A stretch of DNA of 64,000 nucleotides from UKL13-2 sp040006575 (GCA_040006575.1 JBDTWS010000002.1:1-64000); one strand, 5' to 3'. Positions 52,607-61,652 are shown, numbered from the stretch's first letter. Numbers and translations: made by a program. Notes: generated by a model from the letters alone, not told the origin.

Positions 52607-55606
52607 TTGGAGTTGCGTTTGGAGCCGAAAAGAAATGAGGCCTGCCCTTGTGGCAGCGGAAAGCGGTACAAGCATTGTTGTGGACTTGAAGCGTCCACTG
52701 CATCTGTGCTTGTGCAAAATCCCGCGCCGGCCGCCGCGCCGCATAGCGCCCCGGCTGGCGATGCACCGACGGCCGTCGAAAAAGACCAGGCTATTGCCCT
52801 GTTCAACGCCGGGCGCCATGCAGAATTGGAGAGCCGGGCGCGCGCCCTGGTCGAGCGATACCCGGTGTCCGGCTGGGCCTGGAAAGTGCTGGGGATTTCG
52901 CTTCAGCTGCAGGGCAAGGATACGTTGGCCGCGTTGCAGAAAACCGTCGAATTCCTGCCGGACGATGCCGGCGCGCATGCCATGTTGGGAGCTACCCTTG
53001 TCGACCGGGGTCAATTCGAGAGTGCTGCGACAAGCTGCCGCCGCGCGCTGACGCTTGATCCGGATTACGCAGAGGCACACGGTAACCTGGGCGTTGCGTT
53101 GCACGGCATGGGGCAATTCGAAAAGGCCGTGGCAAGCTGTCGTCGCGCACTGGCGATCGATCCCGATTTTGTCCAGGCACATGGCGCGATGGGGGCGTCC
53201 CTCCAATCCCTGGGGCGGTTCGAAGACGCAGTCGCCAGCTATCGCCGGGCGGTGGAGCTGAACGCGGATTTCGCCCCCACGCATTGCAACCTGGGTGCGG
53301 GCCTTATCGACTTGAAGCAGTTCGAAGAGGCGGCGGCGAGTTGCCGTCGGGCACTGGCAATTGATCCGGCGTATATCGAAGCGCACTGTAACCTCGGCAT
53401 CGCGTTGCAAGGACTGGGGCAATTTGATGCCGCTGTGGAAAGCTGTCGCCGGGCGCTGGCCATCAATCCCGATTATGCCGAGGCGCACAACAGCCTGGCC
53501 ACTGCCCTGCAAGCACTCGGCCATCTCGATGAAGCGCTGGTGAGCTATCAGCGGGCGTTGGTCCTCAGGCCCCAGTACGCTGAGGCGCATAACAACATGG
53601 GCAACGTGTTGCGAGATCTCCGGCAAATGACTGAAGCGGTAACGAGCTATCGGCACGCGCTGGCAATCAATCCTCATTTTGCCGAGGCGCACAATAATCT
53701 CGGTGTTGCCCTCCAAGTCCTCGAGCAACTCGATGAGTCGGCGGCCTGCTTCAGGCGGGCCCTGGCCATTAAACCCCGTTACGCCGAGGCGTACAGCAAC
53801 CTCGGCAGTACGCTGCAAGACCTCGGGCTATTGGATGAGGCCGTGGCATGTTGCCGCCAGGCGCTTGCGATCAATCCTGGGCTCGCCGGCGCGCACAATA
53901 ACCTGGGCAATGCGCTGAGGGACCAGCGGCAATTTGACGCCGCGATCGAAAGCTATCGCAAGGCATTGGCCATTAATCCGGATTTTGCCGAGGCGCATTA
54001 CAACCTGGGCATTGCGCTGCGAGACTGCGAGCAATTTGATGACGCGGTGGCAAGCCTTCGCCGGGCCCTTGAGATCAATCCCGATTTCGGGGAAGCGCAC
54101 AGCAGCCTGGGATCGATATACGGAAGCATGGGCAAGATGAGTGAGGCCCGTGCCAGTTATGCAAAAGCACAGGCATTGGGCTTTGAAAGCGCCTGGGTAC
54201 TGGATGCGCTGATGTTGCCCCCCATCATGGGCACAAAGGCGGAAATGCTGGAAAGCCGTGCGGCATTTGAACGCAATCTGGAACAGCTGATGAGGAAGGC
54301 TGTGCCCCAGCGCAACCCGTTTCGGAACGTAGCGCTTACCAACTTTTACCTGGCCTACCATGCCTTGAATGACCGGGATCTGCAAATCGAGGTAGCGAAA
54401 TACTATGAGCAGGCATGCCCGTCGTTGCTATATACCGCACCCCACTGTCTTCGGCCGAAGGTCCGTGCCGGGCAAAAGATCCGTGTCGGCTTCTTTTCCA
54501 AATATTTGTATGAACATTCCGTTTCGCTTTGCTATAGCGAAATTGTCGAGTCACTTTCGTCGAACGATCAATTTGACGTGACGTTGATTTCCGATCGTCC
54601 TGCCGATGAAAAAACCTATTCGAAATTCGCCGGCAGGCGCGTGCAGGTGCCGCACAATATTGATCGCGCCAGGGAGCTGATTGCCGCGCAGGAGCTGGAC
54701 ATCCTCGTATACCTTGATATCGGCATGGAACCCCTGAGTTATTTCCTGGCGTTCGCGAGATTGGCGCGCGTGCAGTGCGTTCTCAGTGGCCATCCGGTGA
54801 CGACGGGCATCACCAACGTGGACTACTTCCTGTCGAATGACCCGATGGAACCGCCCGGCGCGGAGGCCCATTACAGCGAGAAATTGGGCAAGTTGCCGAA
54901 GCCGCTGTTTTATCTTGCGCGACCGGCCATACCTGCCAGGCTCAAGACGCGGACAGAACTCGGATTGCCTGAGGGACAGCACCTTTATATGTGCCCGATG
55001 CGGCTGCAGAAAATGCATCCGGATTTCGATGAGGCGATCACACGGATTTTGCAGATCGATGACACGGGCGTCGTCGTGTTGTTTGAAGACGTTGAACTGA
55101 AATTTGGCAAGAAGCTGCTTCTCCAGCGCTTTGAAAAGACCGTACCCGCAGATGTTCGCGAGCGCGTCGTATTCCTGCCATGGTTAAAAAACCAAACCGA
55201 TTTCATGAGCGCCATTGCGGCAGCCGACGTCATCCTGGATCCCTTCCACTTCGGTATCGGCTCAACGGCGATGACCACCATCGCAATAGGTACGCCCATG
55301 GTGACGAAGGCCGGAGAATTCATGCGCGGGCGGGTGGGCATGTGGCTGTGCGAATTGATGGAGCTGCCTGAATGCATTACCCACGATACCGAGGCCTACG
55401 CACAAAAGGCCGTGCAGCTTGCCGGCAATCCGGCGCTGCGGGAAAGCGTCGTCGCGAAGATGCGCAAGAACAGTCATCGCTTGTATGAAAACCTTCAACC
55501 TGTCGATGATTTTGCGAACTTCCTGCGTTCGGTGGCAGGGGAATCGACTAATCAGGCAGCGCATCACGTTACGCCACATTCATCTTTGAGTCGCGCGCAG
55601 CATTGA
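52607..55606 (+). CDS. SEC-C / TPR / GT41-like (OGT) protein
   Basis: A 999-residue protein with three parts. A SEC-C type zinc motif (ACPCGSGKRYKHCCG, about residues 12-26) sits at the N terminus. About twelve 34-residue TPRs fill residues 123-530. A GT41-like domain spans about 620-960, with IRVGFFSKYLYEHSVSL (His at the base position), LSGHPVTTGITNVDYFLS, PMEPPGAEAHYSEKL, the Lys-containing RLQKMHPDFDEAI and DPFHFGIGSTAMTTIAIGTP. It would glycosylate proteins or another acceptor. Start TTG 52607 has AAGGAAAG five bases upstream. It opens the second glycan island. Confidence 0.87.
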   Translation: MELRLEPKRNEACPCGSGKRYKHCCGLEASTASVLVQNPAPAAAPHSAPAGDAPTAVEKDQAIALFNAGRHAELESRARALVERYPVSGWAWKVLGISLQLQGKDTLAALQKTVEFLPDDAGAHAMLGATLVDRGQFESAATSCRRALTLDPDYAEAHGNLGVALHGMGQFEKAVASCRRALAIDPDFVQAHGAMGASLQSLGRFEDAVASYRRAVELNADFAPTHCNLGAGLIDLKQFEEAAASCRRALAIDPAYIEAHCNLGIALQGLGQFDAAVESCRRALAINPDYAEAHNSLATALQALGHLDEALVSYQRALVLRPQYAEAHNNMGNVLRDLRQMTEAVTSYRHALAINPHFAEAHNNLGVALQVLEQLDESAACFRRALAIKPRYAEAYSNLGSTLQDLGLLDEAVACCRQALAINPGLAGAHNNLGNALRDQRQFDAAIESYRKALAINPDFAEAHYNLGIALRDCEQFDDAVASLRRALEINPDFGEAHSSLGSIYGSMGKMSEARASYAKAQALGFESAWVLDALMLPPIMGTKAEMLESRAAFERNLEQLMRKAVPQRNPFRNVALTNFYLAYHALNDRDLQIEVAKYYEQACPSLLYTAPHCLRPKVRAGQKIRVGFFSKYLYEHSVSLCYSEIVESLSSNDQFDVTLISDRPADEKTYSKFAGRRVQVPHNIDRARELIAAQELDILVYLDIGMEPLSYFLAFARLARVQCVLSGHPVTTGITNVDYFLSNDPMEPPGAEAHYSEKLGKLPKPLFYLARPAIPARLKTRTELGLPEGQHLYMCPMRLQKMHPDFDEAITRILQIDDTGVVVLFEDVELKFGKKLLLQRFEKTVPADVRERVVFLPWLKNQTDFMSAIAAADVILDPFHFGIGSTAMTTIAIGTPMVTKAGEFMRGRVGMWLCELMELPECITHDTEAYAQKAVQLAGNPALRESVVAKMRKNSHRLYENLQPVDDFANFLRSVAGESTNQAAHHVTPHSSLSRAQH
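52973..54196 (+). repeat. Twelve tandem 102-bp units encoding TPRs
   Basis: Within the SEC-C/TPR/GT41 gene, consecutive 102-bp units encode 34-residue repeats of the form AHxNLGxALxxLGQFDxAVxSCRRALAINPDYAE. Units 1-11 are regular and the last is degenerate. The phrases GCGCACAACAACCTGGG-like and CGGGCGCTGGC-like recur at 102-bp spacing, so the array could expand or contract by recombination. Confidence 0.85.
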
Positions 55607-55685
55607 TCCACTAATTGGAGTGAACGCCGTTTGAAGAACCGTGCCCGCAGGAAAACAGAAAACAGACAGGCCCACCAGCAAAGCC

Positions 55686-56807
55686 ATGACCGCACCCCGC
55701 GATAAGCCACCTATCTATGTGACACAGCCGCAACTTCCCCCGCTGGAAGAATTTGTCCCCTATCTGGCGAAAATCTGGGACAGCAAGATCCTGACCAACT
55801 GCGGTCCGTTTCATGAGCAGCTGGAGACGGCGTTGTGCGAATACCTGGGGGTCAAGCAGATCTCCCTGTTTACCAATGGCACGATTGCGCTGGTCACTGC
55901 ACTGCAAGCCTTGCGGATCACCGGCGAAGTCATTACTACGCCGTATTCGTTTGTAGCGACGGCGCATTCGCTGCTGTGGAATGGCATCAAGCCGGTGTTT
56001 GTGGACATTGATCCCATCACACTTAATCTCGATCCGGACAAGATCGAGGCCGCCATTACACCGCAAACCACCGCCATCATGCCGGTGCATTGCTATGGGA
56101 AACCCTGCGATACGTCACGTATTCAAGCCATTGCCGACAAGCACGGGCTAAAAGTGATTTACGATGCGGCGCATGCTTTTGGCGTTAAGGACTCTGGTGG
56201 AAGTGTGCTCAATGACGGCGACCTTTCCGTGCTGAGTTTTCACGCGACCAAGCCGTTCAACACGTTTGAGGGCGGAGCCATCGTATCCCCGGATGCTGAA
56301 ACCAAACAGCATATCGACCACCTGAAAAACTTCGGATTCGTCGATGAAGTGACGGTCGTGGACCCCGGTATCAATGGCAAGATGAGTGAGATCAATGCCG
56401 CGTTCGGTCTGTTGCAATTGAAGGGTATCGATGCCGCCCTTGAAGCGCGCAAAGTCATTGACGCGCGTTATCGGCAACACTTTGTCGCGGCAAAGGGCAT
56501 TCAATGCCTCGCCGAGCCCGCAGGTATCCAGGCCAACTACGCTTACTTTCCGATCCTGGTGCAGCCGGCCCATCCGCTCAGCCGCGATGGCTTGTATGAA
56601 AAATTGCGCGCCCACGGAATTTATTCGCGGCGTTATTTCTATCCCTTGATCAGCGATTTTCCGATGTATAGCGCGATGCCGTCGGCAGCACATGCCAACT
56701 TGCCCGTGGCAAGGAAGGTGGCGAGTGAGGTGATTTGCCTGCCGATATATCCGGCGCTGTCGATTGAACAGGTCGACTTCATTGCCGAACTCATCGTTTC
56801 GCCATGA
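55686..56807 (+). CDS. DegT/DnrJ/EryC1 family sugar aminotransferase (VioA-like)
   Basis: A 373-residue PLP-dependent transaminase of nucleotide-linked keto sugars. It begins PPIYVTQPQLPPLEEFVPYL and has TNGTIALVTALQAL, TTPYSFVATAHSLLWNG, DAAHAFGV and the PLP lysine in FHATKPFNTFEGG (Lys about 189). The N terminus and overall length fit the group that converts dTDP-4-keto-6-deoxyglucose to the 4-amino sugar (VioA type), but positional specificity cannot be proven by eye. ATG 55686 is preferred; GTG 55641 would add 15 residues. ATGA overlap with the next gene. Confidence 0.85.
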   Translation: MTAPRDKPPIYVTQPQLPPLEEFVPYLAKIWDSKILTNCGPFHEQLETALCEYLGVKQISLFTNGTIALVTALQALRITGEVITTPYSFVATAHSLLWNGIKPVFVDIDPITLNLDPDKIEAAITPQTTAIMPVHCYGKPCDTSRIQAIADKHGLKVIYDAAHAFGVKDSGGSVLNDGDLSVLSFHATKPFNTFEGGAIVSPDAETKQHIDHLKNFGFVDEVTVVDPGINGKMSEINAAFGLLQLKGIDAALEARKVIDARYRQHFVAAKGIQCLAEPAGIQANYAYFPILVQPAHPLSRDGLYEKLRAHGIYSRRYFYPLISDFPMYSAMPSAAHANLPVARKVASEVICLPIYPALSIEQVDFIAELIVSP

Positions 56808-57565
56808 AACGTGTTGCCATCATGCAGCCGTATTTCTTCCCGTATATCGGCTATTTCCAGCTGATCGCCGCAGTGGATCTGTTCATCGTGTACGACAATA
56901 TCAAGTACACCAAGAAGGGCTGGATTAATCGCAACCGCATGCTGCAGGGCGGCAGGGATGTGATGTTCTCGCTGCCGCTGAAAAGCGATTCGGACTCCCT
57001 GGATGTAGGCGAACGGGAGCTGGCGAAGGATTTCAAACGTGACAAATTGTTGAACCAGATTACCGAGGCGTACCGGCACGCACCCTATTTTTCCGAAACG
57101 TTTTTCCTGGTTGAGGAAATCGTTAAGCATGACGACGCGAACCTTTTTGGGTATTTGCATCATTCCATTGCCAGGACCTGTGAACACCTGGGAGTCTTGA
57201 CGGAGATAAAAATTTCTTCCGGTATCGCCATCGACCATGCGCTGAAGAACCAGGAAAAGGTGCTCGCCCTGTGCGCGGCTGTCGGCGCGACTGACTATGT
57301 CAATGCTATCGGTGGCATGGAACTCTATGCGGATGACGCCTTCCAGAAAAGGGGAATCGAGTTGAAATTCCTGCGTTCGCACCCGTTCGAGTATGTGCAG
57401 CTCGGCGACACGTTTGTTCCGTGGTTGTCTATCATCGACGTGATGATGTTCAACCCGGTTGAGGCCATCAAAACTTACCTCGGCTCGGGTTACGAATTGA
57501 TTGCGGGCGGACAGATGCCCGCTAAGATGCCGGATTCACAATTGATGTCGGGTTTGCACCTGTAA
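56804..57565 (+). CDS. WbqC-like family protein
   Basis: A 253-residue protein of the WbqC family. It starts VAIMQPYFFPYIGYFQLI and contains FIVYDNIKYTKKGWINRN and the C-terminal PFVPWLSIIDVMMFN-type segment (here TFVPWLSIIDVMMFN). The family lies in O-antigen and amino-sugar clusters, often beside DegT aminotransferases. Its reaction is not established; an acyltransfer or amide-forming step on an amino sugar has been considered from context. It is coupled to the aminotransferase by ATGA. Confidence 0.87.
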   Translation: MKRVAIMQPYFFPYIGYFQLIAAVDLFIVYDNIKYTKKGWINRNRMLQGGRDVMFSLPLKSDSDSLDVGERELAKDFKRDKLLNQITEAYRHAPYFSETFFLVEEIVKHDDANLFGYLHHSIARTCEHLGVLTEIKISSGIAIDHALKNQEKVLALCAAVGATDYVNAIGGMELYADDAFQKRGIELKFLRSHPFEYVQLGDTFVPWLSIIDVMMFNPVEAIKTYLGSGYELIAGGQMPAKMPDSQLMSGLHL

Positions 57566-57586
57566 ATGATTTTTCAGGAGAACGCT

Positions 57587-58306
57587 GTGGGCAATAAGGA
57601 AATTGAACACCTGGAATCAATTAGTGCCTTTTATGAAAAAGGCGACTACATGGATGAGCTGATGATTGATCGGGAAATCGACATAATCAAGCGATATGCA
57701 ACCGCCGGCAAAAGCGCGCTGGAAGTGGGGTGTGGCAGCGGTTCCTCCACCGAAAAGCTGTGCGGGCTGTTCGAAGATATTGAGGTCATCGAGCCGTCAA
57801 GGAAGAACATTGCCTTGCTGAAGGGGAGAGTGCCGGGCGTCGTTTGCCATGAGGCGCTGCTGGAGGATTTTTCGCCTTCCCGGAAATTCGACTTCATTTT
57901 TTTCCTGAACGTCATTGAGCACGTGGAGGATCCGGTTGCATCCCTCAAGATCCTCGCCGGCCTGGTCAAGCACGAGGGGCTGATCTTTATTTCGGGTCCA
58001 AATTGCATGTCCCTGAATCGACGTGCTGGGTACAAGATGGGTCTGTTGGAAGACTACGAAAAAATGGCGCCAAAGGACATTGAGGTCGGCCATCGCCGGC
58101 TTTATACGGTGGCGATGTTGCAGGATCATTGCGATCAGGCGGGATTGAGGGTGCTCGACATGAAGGGGATGTACCTGAAACCGCTTTCGGAAAAGCAGAT
58201 GATTGCCCTGGGTGATGAAGCCGTGCGAGCCTTTTATGCGATCGGGGAGGACATCCCGGAATATTGCGCAAGCCTCCTCGCGGTAGCGACCCGTAAATAC
58301 TATTGA
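57587..58306 (+). CDS. Class I SAM-dependent methyltransferase
   Basis: A 239-residue methyltransferase with motif I ALEVGCGSGSSTEKL, the acidic loop VIEPSRKNIALL and FDFIFFLNVIEHVEDPVASL (motif IV region). The GTG at 57587 is preferred because AGGAG lies seven bases upstream; an ATG at 57566, directly after the wbqC stop, would add seven residues. The target is probably a sugar or glycan terminus. A related fold is encoded at 60900. Confidence 0.82.
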   Translation: MGNKEIEHLESISAFYEKGDYMDELMIDREIDIIKRYATAGKSALEVGCGSGSSTEKLCGLFEDIEVIEPSRKNIALLKGRVPGVVCHEALLEDFSPSRKFDFIFFLNVIEHVEDPVASLKILAGLVKHEGLIFISGPNCMSLNRRAGYKMGLLEDYEKMAPKDIEVGHRRLYTVAMLQDHCDQAGLRVLDMKGMYLKPLSEKQMIALGDEAVRAFYAIGEDIPEYCASLLAVATRKYY

Positions 58307-58369
58307 TTGCCCGGAGGGTTTCCAGAGCCAAGTATTGGCGGGCGGCAATTTCAAGAATGGTGGGTAAAC

Positions 58370-59332
58370 GTGTTTCGATGGAAAAAACAGGGGCTGGTCT
58401 TCAAGCCCCAGGCAATTGAAGGCAGGCCTTGGCTAAGGGAGTTTGCGCAAGCGCCTTCGGTATTGATCTTCGATGATTTTGTGCGGGTCTATTTTTCCTG
58501 CAGGCCGGCGCCGGATGCGCGCGGGCAATATACAAGTTATTCCGCCTACGTCGATTTGAACCGGCGCAATCTGTTTGAGATCGTAAATATTGCCAAAGCG
58601 CCCATCCTGGAATTGGGCGAACTGGGAACGTTCGACGAGTTTGGAACCTACCCGGTATCGGTGATCAGGAATGGCGTCGATGTACTCGCCTACTATGGCG
58701 GCTGGACAAGGTGCGAATCGATTCCCTTTACCGTATCCATCGGCGCTGCGGTCAGTCGCGACAATGGTGAGAGCTTCACGAAGCTCGGGCGCGGGCCGCT
58801 TTTGACGTGCAACATCGATGATCCGTTTGTACTCAGCGGACCCAAAATCAGGCGATTCAATGATCAGTGGTGCCTGTGGTATGTCGCCGGGACGGCGTGG
58901 CTGGAAAATGACGGCAAGCCGGAAGCGGTCTACAAGATTCGCATGGCAACTTCAGACGACGGCCTTAACTGGGCAAGAAGCGGCAAAAATCTGGTTGAGA
59001 ACAAATTGGAGGAAAACGAATGCCAGGCGAGTCCGGACGTCTTCTTCCACAACAATAAATACCACATGTTTTTTTGCTACAAGTACTGCCTCGATTTCAG
59101 GAATAACGACCGGGGCTATCGTATTGGCTATGCCGTTTCCGACGACATGGTGAACTGGATTCGGGACGACACAAAAGCGGGTATCGATATCTCGCCGGAG
59201 GGATGGGATGATCAATCCATCTCCTATCCACATGTGTTTGCGCTGGATGGTGACATTTACATGTTCTATTTAGGAAATGCGGTTGGCCGATATGGATTTG
59301 GGCTCGCGCAACTGGAAGGTCATCTTTCATGA
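58370..59332 (+). CDS. Beta-propeller glycosidase-like protein (GH43/GH32-type), first paralogue
   Basis: A 320-residue protein predicted to be a five-bladed propeller like GH43, GH32 and GH130. Recurrent blade motifs are FAQAPSVLIFDDFVRVYFSC, LGTFDEFGTYPVSVI, DDPFVLSGPKI, NNKYHMFFCYKY, RIGYAVSDDMVNW and YPHVFALDGDIYMFYLG. Acidic residues in DDF, DEFG and EECQA are candidate catalytic positions. There is no signal peptide, so it is cytoplasmic. GTG 58370 aligns with the start of its neighbour at 59352 and is preferred over TTG 58307. Activity could be hydrolysis, phosphorolysis or only binding. Confidence 0.75.
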   Translation: MFRWKKQGLVFKPQAIEGRPWLREFAQAPSVLIFDDFVRVYFSCRPAPDARGQYTSYSAYVDLNRRNLFEIVNIAKAPILELGELGTFDEFGTYPVSVIRNGVDVLAYYGGWTRCESIPFTVSIGAAVSRDNGESFTKLGRGPLLTCNIDDPFVLSGPKIRRFNDQWCLWYVAGTAWLENDGKPEAVYKIRMATSDDGLNWARSGKNLVENKLEENECQASPDVFFHNNKYHMFFCYKYCLDFRNNDRGYRIGYAVSDDMVNWIRDDTKAGIDISPEGWDDQSISYPHVFALDGDIYMFYLGNAVGRYGFGLAQLEGHLS

Positions 59333-59351
59333 TCCTGGTCCCGACACCGCT

Positions 59352-60305
59352 ATGAAATGGAAGAAACTGGGAAAGATATTCGACCCGACGGAACATCGCC
59401 TGTCGAACAACTGCAAGGAATTCGCCCAATCACCCCAGGCATTGGTATTTGACGACTTCGTCCGTATCTATTTCTCAACGCGGGAAAGGGATGCGATGGG
59501 GAAATACCTGAGTCATATTTCATTTGTCGATATGGACAAAGACTTCAGGACAGTGATCAGGGTATCGACGGAGACGGTCATCAGCCTGGGTGCGTTGGGC
59601 AGCTTTGACGAACACGGCATATTTCCGATGAACGTCTGCAAGGTCAATGACAAGGTACTTGCCTACACCACGGGCTGGAATAGAAGGGCATCGGTGTCCA
59701 CCGATGCCGCAATCGGCTTGGCCATCAGCGATGACGACGGCGTGACGTTTCGCAAGGTCGGCAAAGGGCCGGTATTGACGCCTTCACTGAATGAACCTTT
59801 CCTGGTCGGCGACGCGTTCGTTGCCGTATACGGCGGCACGTATCACATGTGGTATGTCTTCGGCACGAAGTGGGCGCGCCAGTCACCGGAGGGCGTACCC
59901 GAGAGAGTCTATAAAATTGCCCACGCCACTTCCGGCGATGGCATCTCCTGGATCAAGGAGGGCCGGCTGTTGATCACCGATAAACTGGATGCCGACGAGT
60001 GCCAGGCGCTTCCCACGGTGACGTTTGTAGATGGCCGTTATCACATGTTTTTTTGTTATCGGCATGCGACAGACTTCAGAAAAAACCGGGACAGGGGGTA
60101 TCGAATCGGCTACGCCGTTTCCGAAGACCTGGTGAGCTGGACTCGGGACGATGACAACGTCGGGATCGATGTGACGGACGGCAGTTGGGATTCGGACATG
60201 TTGTGCTACCCGCATGTTTTTCAAATGGATGGCGGCGTGTATTTGCTGTACAACGGAAACGAGTTTGGCCGCCATGGTTTCGGCCTGGCGAAGCTGGAAA
60301 ATTAG
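59352..60305 (+). CDS. Beta-propeller glycosidase-like protein (GH43/GH32-type), second paralogue
   Basis: A 317-residue tandem paralogue of the previous gene. It shares WKKLGKIFDP, EFAQSPQALVFDDFVRIYFS, LGSFDEHGIFPMNV, DECQALPTVTFVDGRYHMFF, RGYRIGYAVSEDLVSW and YPHVFQMDGGVYLLYNGNEFGRHGFGLAKLE in the same order. ATG 59352 gives an N terminus matching the first copy. It is separated from it by 19 bp. The pair probably arose by duplication; the two copies differ in the loops near the candidate acidic residues, so their ligands may differ. Confidence 0.75.
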   Translation: MKWKKLGKIFDPTEHRLSNNCKEFAQSPQALVFDDFVRIYFSTRERDAMGKYLSHISFVDMDKDFRTVIRVSTETVISLGALGSFDEHGIFPMNVCKVNDKVLAYTTGWNRRASVSTDAAIGLAISDDDGVTFRKVGKGPVLTPSLNEPFLVGDAFVAVYGGTYHMWYVFGTKWARQSPEGVPERVYKIAHATSGDGISWIKEGRLLITDKLDADECQALPTVTFVDGRYHMFFCYRHATDFRKNRDRGYRIGYAVSEDLVSWTRDDDNVGIDVTDGSWDSDMLCYPHVFQMDGGVYLLYNGNEFGRHGFGLAKLEN

Positions 60306-60333
60306 CCGCGCGCATATATCGGGAGACAGCCAA

Positions 60334-60894
60334 ATGAATATCAGGGGAAAAGTGCTGACGTTAAGGGCCATTGAGGAACGTGACCTTGCGTTGTTGCACA
60401 AATGGGCAAACGATCCCGTGACCCAGGACGGAATTGGTGAATTGCACTTTCCGAGCTCCATGGATTTCCATAGTGCGTGGTTCCAGAATTTGAAACAGGA
60501 CCGGCTGAACCAGCGGTTTGTGGTCGACGTGCCGGAGGTGGGGATCATCGGCATTTCCAGTATCGTCAATATTGATTGGCGCAATAGCCATGCCTGGCAT
60601 GGCTTGGTGCTGGGTGAGGCCCAGCATCGAGGCAAAGGCTATGGCGTAGACGCGATCATGGCGACGATGCGATACGCCTTTGAAGAAATGAATCTTGAGC
60701 GGCTTGACGGGTCGATGATCGAATATAACGAACAGTCGATCGCTACCTACTGCGGAAAAAAACTGGGTTGGAAAGAGGAGGGGCGAAAGAAGAATTACTT
60801 CTTCAGGAAGGGCCGGTACTGGGACCAGGTCATTGTGGGTATTACCAAACAGGATTACCTCAATTTGGTAAAAGAAACGAAGTACTGGGCATAG
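60334..60894 (+). CDS. GNAT family N-acetyltransferase
   Basis: A 186-residue acyltransferase of the RimJ/RimL-like GNAT group. LTLRAIEERDLALLHKWAND begins the domain. LVLGEAQHRGKGYGVDAIMATMRYAFEEMNLERLDG carries the acetyl-CoA binding RGKGYG loop. YCGKKLGWKEEGRKKNYFF closes it. GGGAG precedes the ATG at 60334 by about eight bases. In this island it could N-acylate the 4-amino sugar made by the DegT enzyme (inference). Confidence 0.87.
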   Translation: MNIRGKVLTLRAIEERDLALLHKWANDPVTQDGIGELHFPSSMDFHSAWFQNLKQDRLNQRFVVDVPEVGIIGISSIVNIDWRNSHAWHGLVLGEAQHRGKGYGVDAIMATMRYAFEEMNLERLDGSMIEYNEQSIATYCGKKLGWKEEGRKKNYFFRKGRYWDQVIVGITKQDYLNLVKETKYWA

Positions 60895-60899
60895 CGACG

Positions 60900-61652
60900 A
60901 TGGAGACGATGAAATCACCACCCGACAATCATCAGGAGTCGTCGGCCGCCGCCCAACCAAGGTATGCATACGCCTTTGATATCGACGTGATGCACCCTTT
61001 CATGCTGCGATCGTTCGAGCCGTTCTTTAACAAGGGCAGCCTGCTTGAACTTGGCAGTCACAAGGGCGATTTCACCCGGCGATTTCTGTCCCGTTTCGAT
61101 GATGTGACCTGCGTCGAAGCGTCGGAACCCGCACTGGCAGAGGCGAAGCAGGCGCTGGGAAACAAAGTGACGTTGATCCATTCGACGTTTGAGACGGTCA
61201 CGCTTCCCCGACGCTACGACAACATTATCCTGACCCACGTATTGGAACACCTGGACGACCCGGTGCTGGTGCTGAAGCGCATAAACGATGAGTGGCTGAC
61301 GGACAACGGCAGGCTCTTCCTGGTTTGTCCGAATGCAAACGCGCCATCGCGGCAGATCGCCGTGAAAATGGGACTGATATCCCACAATGAAGCGGTCACG
61401 CCGGCGGAGGCCGAACATGGTCACCACGTCACCTACACATCGCACACGCTTGAACGCGACGCCGTTGCCGCAGGATTGCGTGTAGTCCATCGATCAGGAG
61501 TCTTTTTCAAGGCATTGGCAAATTTCCAATGGGATCGCCTGCTCGCCACGGATATTATTTCAAAAGAGTATCTGGACGGTTGCTACCAACTTGGGCTGGC
61601 GTATCCCGACTTGTGCGCCAGCATTTTCCTGGTATGCGAGAAGGGCGAATGA
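60900..61652 (+). CDS. Class I SAM-dependent methyltransferase
   Basis: A 250-residue methyltransferase. Motif I LLELGSHKGDFTRRFL, then VTCVEASEPALAEAKQAL, then NIILTHVLEHLDDPVLVLKRI. It resembles the methyltransferase at 57587 in overall order, including a late HHVTYTSHTLERDAVAAGLRVV region. The ATG at 60900 has no strong ribosome-binding site; ATG 60909 is possible. It ends directly at the start of the next gene, so both are likely translated together. Confidence 0.82.
   Translation: METMKSPPDNHQESSAAAQPRYAYAFDIDVMHPFMLRSFEPFFNKGSLLELGSHKGDFTRRFLSRFDDVTCVEASEPALAEAKQALGNKVTLIHSTFETVTLPRRYDNIILTHVLEHLDDPVLVLKRINDEWLTDNGRLFLVCPNANAPSRQIAVKMGLISHNEAVTPAEAEHGHHVTYTSHTLERDAVAAGLRVVHRSGVFFKALANFQWDRLLATDIISKEYLDGCYQLGLAYPDLCASIFLVCEKGE

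Noticed and set aside
52592..53818. Minus-strand ORF of 408 codons with internal repeats
   Set aside because: The repeats mirror the TPR DNA units on the other strand; no independent coding evidence.
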